From Gonium pectorale (taxonomy: Eukaryota; Chlorophyta; Chlorophyceae; Chlamydomonadales; Volvocaceae): a DNA stretch of 18,699 bases. The notes under the pieces are model-generated. The model saw nothing but the letters and a program-made list of their open reading frames with translations. It searched no databases and was not told where the DNA came from. Positions 1 to 10,000 of the stretch are shown here, piece by piece. The stretch spans positions 1,060,007-1,078,705 of the forward strand of contig LSYV01000031.1 of the NCBI GenBank assembly GCA_001584585.1, read 5' to 3'. Numbering within the stretch: position 1 is the stretch's first letter; every line of letters begins with the position of its first letter. The position numbers and the translations under genes are program-made.

Positions 1-3000
1 TGGAGGCCCAGGCAGCGGCCACCGTTGTACCAGGAACACAGCGACGCCTCGCCGCCGCCGGCTGGCGGCGGCGCCGGCGCCGGCACCACCCCGGCCTCCA
101 CCACAGCGGCGGCTGCCGCGGCCGCGGACTCGCGAGGCGTGGACCACACGCGGGGCAGCCCCCAGCCCGCCACGTTTGCGGCCTTGCTATCGCCGCCGCC
201 ACCGCCGGCGCCGCCGCAGCAGCTGCTGCCGTCCTCGTCGACGCTGAAGGGCCCGCTGTTGGGGATGTACCCGCCGCCGCCCGCGCCCAGCGACGAGGCC
301 ACAAACAGCAACTCCATACGGCCCGCCTCGCCCCACCAGCACACGTCTGGGTTGGCGGCGCAGCGGTTGGCGGCAGTCTCGTAGTACGGTGGCGGCGCCG
401 CCGCGGCCATGTGGCCGTGTGCAAAGCCGGCGCTGACTGGGCGCCAGGGAGCCCCGGCGGCGGCGGCGTAGGCGGCGGCGGCGGACCCGGCGTAGAGGGC
501 GGCGTCCGCCGACGGGCGGCGGCAGGAGCCCAGCGCCGGCGCGGCGCCGAGCATCGCGGCCGAGGCGTGCGATGGGCGAGTGGACACGTACGCCACGGCG
601 GTGGGAGTGGGAAGCGCCGCCGAGCGTGACGACACTCCCGCGGCCTCCGTGGTGAACGGCGAGCAGCCAGGAGGCGGTGGCAGCGGCACACGGGACAGCA
701 GCCCCGCGCCCCCGCCACTAGGGCAGCGGAACATCTCCGGCGACGGAACTGGCAGTGGCACAGGCATCGCCGGCGGCAGCGGGGCGGACATCCCCATCGG
801 CGCCGATACCCACGAGTGACGGCCCCATGACGGCGTCGCCGCGGCTTCGGCGTCCACGCCCGCCGCCGTCGTCACCATCGGCATGTACGGCAGCACGGCG
901 GCGCTGCTCCCCAACGGAGCGCCGTACGGCGAGGTGCCGTACGGGACACCGTACGGCGAGGTGCCGTTCGCCGCTGTCGGCGGGCTGCCGCCGTCTGTGA
1001 AGAAGCGCGGCGGCAGCGACTCGGCGGCGGCGGCGGTCGGCCTGCCGAGGGAGAAGGAGCGGAGCTGCTCGCTGAGGTCTGCCGGGGCCGGCGCGCCGCT
1101 GGCGACAGCGGAGGAGCCACATTCGGGGCGCGCCGCGGCGGCGGCGGCTGCTGCGGGGGCGCTGGTCACACTGGGCGGCGCCACCCAGCCGGTCGATTGC
1201 CACGGAGGCGCCGGGGCCGCCTGCTGCTCCTGCCGCTGCTGCTGTTGGTATTGTTCCAGGGCGGCTGGGACCGCCAGCTGCCTGCGCGGCTGCAGGGCCA
1301 GCAGCGGCGGCAGTGCGGGCCGCACGTCGCGATACGCGCTGCGGGTCTTGGCGGCCGCGTGGAGCTGCTTGACCTCCGTCTCGATGCCCGCCAGCGCCAC
1401 CGCCACCTCCTGAGAAGGGGGCGGTCGGCAAAGGGGTGAGCTATCTGCCTATGATGAACACCCCGGGAGTGCACCGAGCTCAACCAGACACGTCCTGAAG
1501 GCATCTGTGACAAATATACCCCAAAAGACACGAGACGGTACACTCTCCTCCTCGCGCGGGCACTGCAAGTCGGGTCAGCGACAACGCCCGCCGCGACACC
1601 TGCCTTGAAGGTGGGCCGCTGGTCCGGATCGTGGCGGCAGCACGCCTGGCCCAGTCGCAGCAGGGGCGGCGGCATGCCCGCGGGCCACTCCAGCGACAGG
1701 TTGCCCAGCATTACACCCACCGCCACTTGCGCTGCGGAGAGCGGGGGATAGAGAGAATGCGGAGGGGAGTTCAGGGACACGGGTTTGAAGAGGAACGGCC
1801 TGAACTCCAGCAGCGGTATCCAAGGAAGGCGGAGGAGCGCAGGGGGGGGAGGAAAGGCAGACGCATGGAGGCAGGATTCTGCTGGCTGACGGAGCTGGTC
1901 CTCCGCCCCCGCCACACGTCACATGCCCTGCCCCTTTCCCTATGCGGCCCTACCCTCCAGGTGCTCCGCAAAGGGCTTCTTGCCCGTGTACATCTGCCAC
2001 AGCAGCACACCGAATGAGTACACCTGCGGCCGGGGCGGGAGGTTACTTAGGGAGAGGGGCCTGTAAGGATAACATAGGCGGCTGTCTTGGTACAGCGCGC
2101 GCAAACAAGCGCAACAGTCATATGCAGGTCACAATGTGCGATGCTCAATGCGGCAGCAAAGCCGGCACTCGCGAAGCACAGGTGTAACGCGTCAAAATGC
2201 GCCCCACCAGCCGCGCCACCCAAATGCCTGCCAGAATCTGCCTTGCAACCGGCGCCCATGCAGCACCAGCAGCAAAGTGTCCCGAAGGACCGACACCAAA
2301 GCCCAGTGTTCCCAGGTCGGGCCTCGAAGGCGAGGGTAACGGGGTCTACGGAGCCACTCACGTCGCTGCTCTTGCACAACCGGTTGTCCAGGTACTCGCC
2401 CGCCATGTACGGCACCGTGGCCCACTCCTCCGTGGCCACGTACTGCTCCCCGGGGCCCCGCAGCAGCCGCGACAGCCCAAAGTCCGCCACCTGTGGGTCA
2501 TGGCGGCAGGAAGGCGCTTGCACCGGGTGGCGCCGGGTGCGTGCGAGGGAGGCGGAGGGAGAGCGCACGAGCACGCAGCGACCGCGGCTGGGGCCGACTT
2601 GCCACCTTGGCCTCGCAGCGACCCATGGGGCAGCCGCGGGGCACCCTGCGCACGCAACGGCAGCTCAGCGGCACCGAGTTCCACTATCCCATTGCCAAAA
2701 CCACCAAACGCCCGCGGGAGGCAATGGCCCGGGAATGGCGGGACAGGCGATACAACAGACTCCATGTCAACCCCCAGGCGCTGCCCCGCCGACCCACAGA
2801 CCCGCCTCCCGCCGCGCCAAGCCTCCACCCGCCGACCCGGCCGGCCCGCGGGTCCACGCTGTCCACACCTTGGCCACGAATCCGCGCGAGTCCACCCGGC
2901 TGCTCTTGAGCAGCACGTTGCCGGGCTTGAGGTCCCCGTGGATGACCCCCAGCGAGTGCAGGTGGCACATGCCCAGGGCCACCTGGGGGCGGGGCGGGGG

Positions 3001-4889
3001 CGGAGGGAAGGGGGGAGGGGCGGATTGGGTTCGGGCGGTTAGCTGGAGGCGCGGTCAGTCAGATATTGTGGCTGTCGATGCAAGTATGATACATGAGGCG
3101 GTCGTAGGATTGGCGGCCAGACGGCTTCACGGCCAGCGCAACCCACGGGTAGCTCGGTCGGGCGGTTGGGGCGGCGGTTTGTGCCGTCCCAGAACCCTAC
3201 CACCCGGCTGCACGCGTTTCGCACGACACGAATCCGCAAACATCCCATACTAATCGTGGTTTCCGATGCGATTTGATTTGGTTGCGCGCTGGAGCTCTGC
3301 TAGCAGGTCGCGCGATTGTGGTGGCGGGCCGTCAAGTTTTCGTTCTTTTCAAAAATGGTCTTGTCGAGGTGAAAAACCTTAGGTCATAATCCACTTAACC
3401 CAAACGTCAATACACGTCGTGTCCTCGCACCTCGTCCGGTCCATGTCCCCACGCCCAGACTCGCCCCACATGCCAGCCCATGACATCCCTCCCTCCACCC
3501 ACCACCTTACCCTTCCTCAGCCCGCGCAGCGCCCGCCCCCCTGCCCCCCTTCCGCAGCGCCACAAGCCTCACCTCTCTGGCCGTCCGCAGCAGCGCCCGC
3601 AGCGCCCATGTCCGCGAGCGGGCCGGCGGCGCGGGCCGGAACACGCCGCCCCGTATGGCCGCGTGCAGCGTGCCCTCGTCGCACCACTCGCTCACAATCT
3701 GCACCACGTACTTGCCGGGCGCCGCGCCCAGCTGTCGGAGGACGCCCACGCAGTCCACCGGCCGCTGGCCAGCCGACTCGGGCGGGTCGCGCCGGCCCTC
3801 GAAGCTGTCCATCACGACCGCCGGCACCGACAGCTCGTCCTCCACGCGGGGGGGAGGGCAACCGGCGTCAGCCGCTGCCGCCCCGGGTGCGGCGGGCGCG
3901 GGGGCCCCGGGCGCCAGGCGGGGGCTGCAGCGGAGCTCCACCTGGTCCCACGCGTCGTCCAGCTGGCATATGGCCGCCTCGAAGGTCTGCACCAGGAAGG
4001 GGTGCGCCATCATCTTGGCCAGCAGCGCCTCCAGGTAGGCCGCCGGCACGTCGGCGGCGTCCGTGACCAGCCACTTGACGGCCACCGTGCAGCCGGAGCG
4101 CCACTGGGCTGTGGCGGGGGGAGGGGGAGGGAGGGGGGCGAGGGGCGGGGGTTGGGGGCGGGGTGCACGCGACGCTCAGGGAGGCGGATGGGGGGGAGGT
4201 GGTGGGTTGTAGCGCAGGGATTCCGTGTATTTGAACGCGGCGTAAGAGAGAGGTCTTTGGGCGAGAGGCACTGGCGTGGGCGCGTTCGCGCGAGGCAGTT
4301 GCTTCGCAATGCTCGCTCGCGCCTTACCGTTGACCACCGCGCCGTGCGCTCCATGCCCCGCCCAGCGGGGCGACACGACGGCTTCTGCGAGGTGCGCAAA
4401 GCTACCGAAGCGCAGCGTCGAGCAGGGGCGATAGCTCGATGAACCCTGCGATTGCCTTCCGAGCTGCACACCGCTGCCGCTTGGTCCCGCTGCCAGGCCC
4501 GCGCCCAGCCCCGTGCTGTCTGGGCCGGCATCTATGTTCAGCGTGACTGTCGACGAGGCGCCCGTGGGGGCGGTGGGGCCAACAAAGGGACTTGCGGCCA
4601 GGTCCAGGTCCTCGAGTTCTGGTCGGCAGCCGAAGTCAACCATCCAATCTATGCGCTGAACGCCGACGGGAGAGGTGCACGAATCGACCGTGACCACATC
4701 CGCCACCGGCTCGCCGACGCCACAAGACATGGCCTTCTCCTTGCCAGAAGACAGCGAGCAGTGCGCCGCGGTATCATCGGAGCGCAGGCAGTCAGCAGGA
4801 GCGCTTCCATTGTTTCGGGGTTTCGCGGCCGCTTCGCAGACGCTGGCTTCGCCTCCGAAGCAGCAAGAGAGCAGGCGAGGTCTCCTCAT
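1..4889 (-). CDS. TKL-like protein kinase with long low-complexity C-terminal tail (partial, 3' end off window)
   Basis: Serine/threonine or tyrosine-kinase-like enzyme; substrate unknown. Exons on the minus strand: 4889-4328, 4108-3573, 2982-2869, 2490-2362, 2023-1954, 1731-1604, 1409 to beyond 1. Phases agree throughout and give at least 982 residues. The ATG at 4887-4889 is followed by RRPRLLSCCFGG, a possible acylated Cys pair (inference). The kinase domain spans about residues 175-535: glycine loop GHGAHGAV (178-185), VAVK with K199, candidate helix-C E214, hinge around 321-335, HGDLKPGN (catalytic D383, N388), DFG (407-409), then SSDVYSFGVLLWQM and the closing DQRPTF. All catalytic residues are present. 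HGD makes it a non-RD kinase, and the APE motif reads AGE (434-436). A proline/alanine-rich insert lies between the N-lobe strands. The tail from residue 514 on is Ala/Gly/Pro-rich, with a Gln run and no recognised domain; the exon stays open to base 1. Family is sure; the exact subfamily is not. Confidence 0.9.
922..967 (-). repeat. 27-bp-period direct repeat inside the kinase tail exon
   Basis: The 19 bases at 922-940 recur exactly at 949-967. On the coding strand the unit encodes the nonapeptide pattern SPYGxPYGT, repeated almost twice. It lies in the low-complexity tail and probably arose by slippage. Confidence 0.75.
1410..1603 (-). other. GC-AG intron of the kinase gene (intron 6)
   Basis: The exon before it ends TTCAAG at 1604, followed by GCAGGT; the next exon begins GAGGTGGCG at 1409 after CTCAG. 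Only this junction joins kinase subdomain XI (DQRPTFK) in frame to EVAVALAGIETEV. The nearby GT donor four bases downstream (1599) would be phase 1 and shift the tail into another frame. GCAGGT differs from the usual GC-donor consensus GCAAGT at one position. Confidence 0.7.
2983..3572 (-). other. Long kinase intron 2
   Basis: A 590-base intron between the hinge-side exon (donor GAG|GTGAGG at 3573/3572) and the catalytic-loop exon (acceptor CCCCCAG at 2983). It is phase 0. Its middle part (about 3230-3420) is clearly poorer in GC than the rest of the gene, with short A and T runs. I found no ORF, RNA gene or transposon signature in it. Introns 3 (2491-2868) and 4 (2024-2361) also exceed 300 bases and hold nothing recognisable. 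Confidence 0.7.
4114..4163 (+). repeat. G-rich tract (C-rich in the kinase transcript)
   Basis: A run of many G-triplets and longer G blocks separated by single A, C or T bases. In the kinase transcript it is a C-rich stretch directly upstream of the intron 1 acceptor (AG at 4110-4109), so it doubles as the polypyrimidine tract. The plus strand has quadruplex-forming potential. Confidence 0.6.
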
Positions 4890-5180
4890 TGATTGAACAG
4901 AGTGCACTGCAGCGGAAGCGAACACAGCATCGAAACCTACTTCGGTCCTCGCGGGCGCATACAAGGCACGTTAGATAGTGCGAGTTGTCTTACGATATGC
5001 TCGTATATTACATATGGGGGTCTGGGCTCACTACTACGTAGAAAATTGAGGAGGCCTGCGAGGATGCTTACGCATCGGTCGCACACCGTACGAAACCGCG
5101 ATATTTCGACAGGATCCTGCAACTCACTTTTGGGGGGCTGGCTGCAACCTGGCTCGCGTCTCAATTACGATATACAGACG
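4890..5180 (-). promoter_or_regulatory. Upstream region / 5' UTR of the kinase gene
   Basis: This stretch lies immediately upstream of the kinase ATG and holds no supported exon. It includes an AT-rich patch at about 4993-5016 with TATGTAATATA on the minus strand, a weak TATA-like candidate about 115 bases upstream of the start codon. Promoter role is inferred from position only. Confidence 0.35.
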
Positions 5181-5189
5181 TATATAAGC
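5181..5189 (+). promoter_or_regulatory. TATA box, plus strand
   Basis: TATATAAGC is a perfect match to the TATAWAAG consensus in plus orientation; the reverse reading is a poor match. It sits 75 bases upstream of the ATG at 5256 and would place transcription start near 5210. It is the best promoter element in this intergenic region and the main reason to suspect a plus-strand gene. Confidence 0.45.
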
Positions 5190-5255
5190 TTTTAAGCGCA
5201 CTCTGAGGTTGTGCAGGCGGGCGCACTCGCCTCCTGCCGGACTGCAGTTTTCACT

Positions 5256-5758
5256 ATGAAGATGCCCGTGGAGAACTCCCCCGGCCCCGGTGAAGTAACT
5301 ATCATGTACTGCTGCTCTGGCGCTTGTCAGGCTGGCTGAGTAGTACAAGGCGATACATGCTCTCAGGCGTGTGGGACCCGTTAGACGCGATGCGCGCTCG
5401 CATTACCCAGAATACAGCTGTCAATGGGAGTACAGCTGAGGCGCCGCGACCGGGCCGGTGACGGGCTGGTGGGGAGCACGTGCAGCACCCCACTCGAAGC
5501 TTCGGGCTTCGTGCAGTTGCCCCCGGATGCCTCAGCCCGGCACCTGATCACAACGGTGCACCGCACACTACACCGCTCCAAAGGGATTCCCCTGTGAGCC
5601 TGCTTGGGCGCAATCGAAGGGAGGCGCGCGGAGCCGATGCCGACGCTTGAGGGGCAGTCCGCGGTTATCAAGCCCGCAACAGCGCACGCACACCGCACCG
5701 CTCCCCATTCCGCATTTCAACCCCCACCACACCCATCAGGTCTTTGCGTGTGAAGTAA
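5256..5758 (+). CDS. Possible small three-exon gene, about 77 residues, function unknown
   Basis: Tentative model: exon 1 5256-5294 (MKMPVENSPGPGE, donor GTAACT), exon 2 5418-5593 (donor GTGAGC), exon 3 5740-5758 after a good pyrimidine-rich acceptor ending CATCAG, with stop TAA at 5756. The main support is exon 2: its frame is open from 5385 to 5594 and reads like ordinary protein, for example GFVQLPPDASARHLITTVHR. That pattern (acidic loop then amphipathic helix) is loosely like the beta-2/alpha-1 part of ubiquitin-like folds, but I could not identify a family. The acceptor of exon 2 is ambiguous: CAG at 5433-5435 also keeps phase. Another possibility is that exon 3 is read in the longer frame starting VFACEVTASF, which needs a different phase. 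No TGTAA was found downstream. It could be non-coding. Confidence 0.27.
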
Positions 5759-6577
5759 CCGCCAGCTTCTCCCCGTTGTTGGCACCGGGTGGGCACGGAC
5801 GCAGCGCGCCCTCGGTGCGGCTTGAGGCCCAGTCGATACCCCGCAACCACCGCCGCAGCGGGGCAGGGGCCGGGCGCCGGGGTGCGCCGCCGCCTCCAGC
5901 TACACTATGCCCCGCGGTGCCGCGGATCCCGGAGATGCCCGGCAGCCGGGTGTCACGGTGCTCCGACTGGCTTGGGACACGGAATCGTGTTGGGTGGACG
6001 GACGGGTTTGGCGAAAGAGAGGGCATGCTCGCTGGTCCGTCGTTAGCCCTTATGACGCTGATGGTGAGATGGTGGCACGCGCGCTGGCGGCCCTGGTGCG
6101 CACCCCATGTGGCGAACGTGTGGGTCGGAGGTACGGCACCGGCGCAAGGCGCATGTGGGATGGACCCGTTTGGTGCACAGCACGGCGCACATGCTACACA
6201 CGCAGACATTGTACGGCGCAGAGAGCTGACACACTATGCGGCAGGGCTCCAGGTCGTCTTTGGCGGCCAGCCTGAGCGGACGCGCGGCAGGCACGCACGC
6301 CGGCAGGCGGCACTCCCTGGCCCCTGCGTAGCTTGGAAGCTGCGTGCTCAGCAGCTAATTTGTCGTACCAGCTACTCGGCGAGCAATATGACTTCACGGC
6401 TGCCTGCATCATCTGCTCCCCCGTGACAAGGTGCAGGCAGTGCGTAGCAACGGGGTAGCACCCATACTTAGCTGTCCCACACGTGTCTGCGCGAAGGAGG
6501 GCCCCCTTGCCCCCTTCGAGCTGGGCCGGGAACCCCAAACCATCCCTACAAGTGCCCAAGGCCCAGCGTACAGCCCT
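5759..6577. other. Intergenic stretch without a supported gene
   Basis: Several open frames of 60-260 codons cross this stretch on both strands, but none shows a recognisable domain, consistent splice phase with neighbours, or a convincing start. It separates the possible small plus-strand gene from the 3' end of the GCFC gene. No repeat array, tRNA or transposon terminal repeat was seen. Confidence 0.5.
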
Positions 6578-6582
6578 TTACA
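6578..6582 (-). terminator. TGTAA polyadenylation signal of the GCFC gene
   Basis: The plus strand reads TTACA, so the transcript of the minus-strand GCFC gene carries TGTAA, the standard polyadenylation signal of chlorophyte algae. It lies about 420 bases downstream of the TGA stop at 7003-7005 and is the first such motif downstream of it. Confidence 0.6.
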
Positions 6583-6647
6583 GAGGATGGCATGGACCCG
6601 TGGTAACTCACGAGCTGCTGGTTGCCAGGCCGGACACCGGTGGCCCT

Positions 6648-6773
6648 CCGGGGCCGGCTGTCCGGGACCGGCCTTCCGAGACCGGCCTTCCGGGACCGGC
6701 CTTCCGGGACTGGCCTTCCGGGACCGACCTTCCGGGACCGGCCTTCCGGGACCAGCCCCCCGGGGCCGGCCCA
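6648..6773. repeat. 14-bp minisatellite in the GCFC 3' UTR
   Basis: Seven head-to-tail units of consensus CCGGGACCGGCCTT start at 6662, 6676, 6690, 6704, 6718, 6732 and 6746, most differing by zero or one base; the last is degenerate. Weaker units flank them at 6648 and 6760. Each unit contains the near-palindrome around ACCGGCC, so the transcribed array could fold strongly. It lies between the stop codon and the TGTAA signal of the GCFC gene. Confidence 0.85.
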
Positions 6774-7002
6774 GACGAGGGCAGAGTACGCGCGGAAGGC
6801 ACGATCATACACCACCATCCGCCAGCGGGTGCGTGTGCCCCCCACGTGATACCGACGTCAGCGGTCGCATGTCCAACGCGCTCCTGCTCCAGCCTGCTGC
6901 CGTGGCTCCAAACCCCGCCATCCGCCTCCGTGGCCTGACGCCGTGCTCCTCCCCACAAGCCCGCCCGCACATGACGCCACCCCACTGCCCCGAGAGCGCG
7001 CC

Positions 7003-10000
7003 TCAGAGCCGCACTCCGAACGCCGCCGCCAGCCGCGCCCCCCGCGCGCCGTCCCCCAGCCGCCCCATCACCCGCGCAAGCCGCCCCGCCAGCGCCGCCG
7101 CCCCTCCCCCTCCCCCTCCCGCCAGCTGCTGCTCCAGCGCGCGCCCTAGCGTCGCCACGTGCTCCAGCAGCGGCCCGGCCTCCCCGGGGGGGCCGCTCCG
7201 GAACCACTCTTCGTGCAGCGCGCCCGCCACCGCCTCGGCGGCCCCGACCGCGAACGCCAGCTGCTCGCCTCCCGCCGCCGCGGCGCGCAGGTAGGGCATC
7301 AGCTGTCCGCCCACCACCCGCCCCAATGCCAGCGCCGTGAGCAGCCCCCGCGCCAGCAGCCCCTCGAACGCCGACACGCCGTGCAGCAGGCGCAGCGCGG
7401 CGCGAAAGCGCCGGAAGAGGACACGGCTGGCGAGCGGGCAGCAGGCGAGCACGGCGGGCGGCCAGGGCGGCAGCGACACGGCCTCGGCGGCCGCCTCCAG
7501 GCTGCCCCGCAGCACCGCCAGCAGCTCCACCATGCGCTCCTCCTCGGCGGGCACGTACACGAGCAGCTCGGAGGCCAGCGCCGCCACGCAGCGGGTGTGC
7601 GACACGTTTAGCACGTCCCAGCAGCTGCAAGGGGGAAGGGGGGGAGGAGGGGCTACTCAGTCCGTGGGCAAGCTGGGGAGGGAGGGCCACGTGGTATGTC
7701 GTACGTCGTACGTCGTACGTCGTGTGCTGTGAGTGGAGACACCACAGGAGGACAGCGGAGGACGCGGTGCTGCGGAAATGATGGAGGCGAGGGGCGCGAG
7801 GTGTGTTGGTGTTGGTGTTGGCAAAGGCAACAGCAGCCTGATGCGAGAGCAGGCAGGGCGCAGGAGACGGATGGGGACCATGTGGAGGGCAGGGCGGGGC
7901 AAGAGCGTAGAGGGTCGGAGCAGGCGGCAAAAATTCGGCGTGGTCGGCGTGGCGGGCGTGTGGCGTGTGGCGGTGCCGACATGCGAGGAGTCGGGGCCAA
8001 GGACCTAAAACCGCAGGTCCCGCCCAAGCCGTTACCCCTCCGTCCCCAGGCCGCAACCCGTGCCCTGATGGAAACCCTTACCCCGGCTCCTCTCCTGCTC
8101 CGACACGCCTCCCCGCCACCCATGAGCTGCCAACCGTACCCGAGGATAGGTGGTCAACACCACCAGGGGCCACCATGCAAGGCCACCCCCAGCCCCCATC
8201 CAACGCACATGCGCCCGAAAAGCGTCCCTGGCGAGAAAGCATTGCAACCCCCAACGCCCCCAGCCCTCCACCCCCCAAACGGCGCATGGCCCTCACCGCT
8301 CAATCCAGTGCAGCGCCAGCGGCAGCACCAGCTTGCGCACCAGCTGCGGCACCAGGTCCGCGTCGGGGTCGTCCTCGGGGGCGGGGCCGCCGCCGGCAGC
8401 AGAGCCCATGCCGTATTCGAACAGCTCACCGTACCTGTCGTACATAATGGGGTGCGCCGCACGAGGTTCAGCACGTCCAACCAGTCAGCCAGAGGCGGGA
8501 GGATGCGCCAATGCCCTAGATCAAGTGCGACGGGACAGGACCTTAGCGCCCCAGTTTAGCCCCCCGCGTCTGTCTGATCTCACGTGACCTCACGTCTCGG
8601 AGCCCCAGCCCGTGTGGGCTGCCTATCCGTGCGGGAGGACCCGACCCCACCCCGCGGCGCCCGCCTCACCAGTCGTGGCTGTCGAAGCCCTTGTACGGCA
8701 CAACAGCCGACCCAACACCCGCGGTGCCCTCGCCCCCGCCGTACAGCGGGTCCCACCGCAGCAGCTCCAGGCGCACGTAGGGCGCAAAGAGGGCGGGCGT
8801 GGAGAGGTGCATGTAGGCGGAGGTGTAGTCCTTGGGGAACCTGGCAGGCGAGGGGCCGGGCGGGGCGGGGGGCTGGTTGAGGGGTAGTGAAGAAGAGAAA
8901 TGGGTCGCGTGGGGGGTGAGGCGAGTGCTGCCCGCGGTAGGGTAGCCTTGGGGGGCGGGGGCATGCGGCCGGCAAGAGGGAGCGGGGGCGGTGCAGGGGG
9001 CGGGGCCGGGGACTGGGCGAAGGGGGAGCGCAGAGCGCCGCACCGCGGTACGGCGGTACGGCGGTACGGCAGCGCCTTCAACAAGATATCGGACCGGCGC
9101 GTGCGCTGCGAGCACGTGGGCTGAGCACAGGCAAGCGCCCTGCAGGCAAGCGCCCCCTGTCATGTGCGGATCCGTCGCCGGGGCCCCTCCTTACCCCACC
9201 CGCGGGTCGTGTGACAGCCGGACCGCTCCGCCCCGTGGCCCCGCCCCCGCTCCGCCCCGCCCCCCGCAGCGGCGCCTCCGCCCCCGAACCCCCTTGCCGA
9301 ACGGGAACGGGACGGCACGCGCCTCGGGCGTCTCTAGTAAGAACGCCTTCCAGGCCCTTGTGGCCCCCACCCCCACCCCCCAGCCGCTCACGCAAGCCTC
9401 GACGAGCCATAGCCTCCACTGCCCCTCACCTCGCCTTCCACTCCTCCAGCCGCCTCTTGACGGCGGCAATGGACGCGTACTCCTCGTCCGCGTCGGCAAA
9501 GGCGGTGGAGCCCGCCTCCACGATCTCGCGGAAGCGCTGGGCGTAGCGGGAGGACTGCGCGCGCGCGTGTGTGTGTGTGGTGGGGGTGGGGGGGGTGGAG
9601 GTGGGGGACGGGTGGGGGAGGGGGGGAGTGAGAGGGTAACGCAGTCCAGGGAACAGGGGTTGGCGTTTGGGGTCCGCCAAGATGTCGACCCGCAGGCTAA
9701 GCGGAGCGAGTTCACAAAAGGGGCGTCGGCGCGTGCATCTGGGCCCCCAACCACCGCCGTCACACCGGCCAAAATTGCGCGAAACGTGTTCGCCGGTACC
9801 ACGAAATGGGGCCTGCAACCGCTGGGTCCGATGCCGCATACGGCTTTCGACTTTCGGAAAGTTGCAGTATATTTCCGTATCCCAGACCAAACGATGTTTG
9901 CCTCCGACACTGCCACTGCCGCCGCCGCCCCTGGCCGCCGCCTCACCGTCGCCTCGTCCTCCTGCGGCCCCTCCGTCAGCGGCTCCACCGCCGCCCCGCC

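Noticed and set aside
2087..3253. A 388-codon open frame on the plus strand
   Set aside because: It lies antisense to kinase exons 3 and 4 and the introns between them; the minus strand carries unmistakable kinase motifs there.
3300..3420. AT-richer patch in kinase intron 2 as a transposon remnant
   Set aside because: No terminal inverted repeats, target-site duplication or coding remnant could be seen.
5008..5012. TTACA, a minus-strand TGTAA motif
   Set aside because: It lies upstream of the kinase start and far beyond the GCFC 3' end; with no minus-strand gene directly before it, it is probably chance in an AT-rich patch.
5907..6275. Plus-strand frame of 122 codons starting MPRGAADPG
   Set aside because: Arg/Cys-rich, no family recognised, no promoter or splice support, and other frames are open over the same stretch.
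6608..8056. A 482-codon open frame on the minus strand
   Set aside because: It crosses GCFC intron 12 and reads exon 13 in a frame different from the conserved GCFC one; its Arg/Ala/Gly-only composition is typical of a shadow frame in GC-rich DNA.
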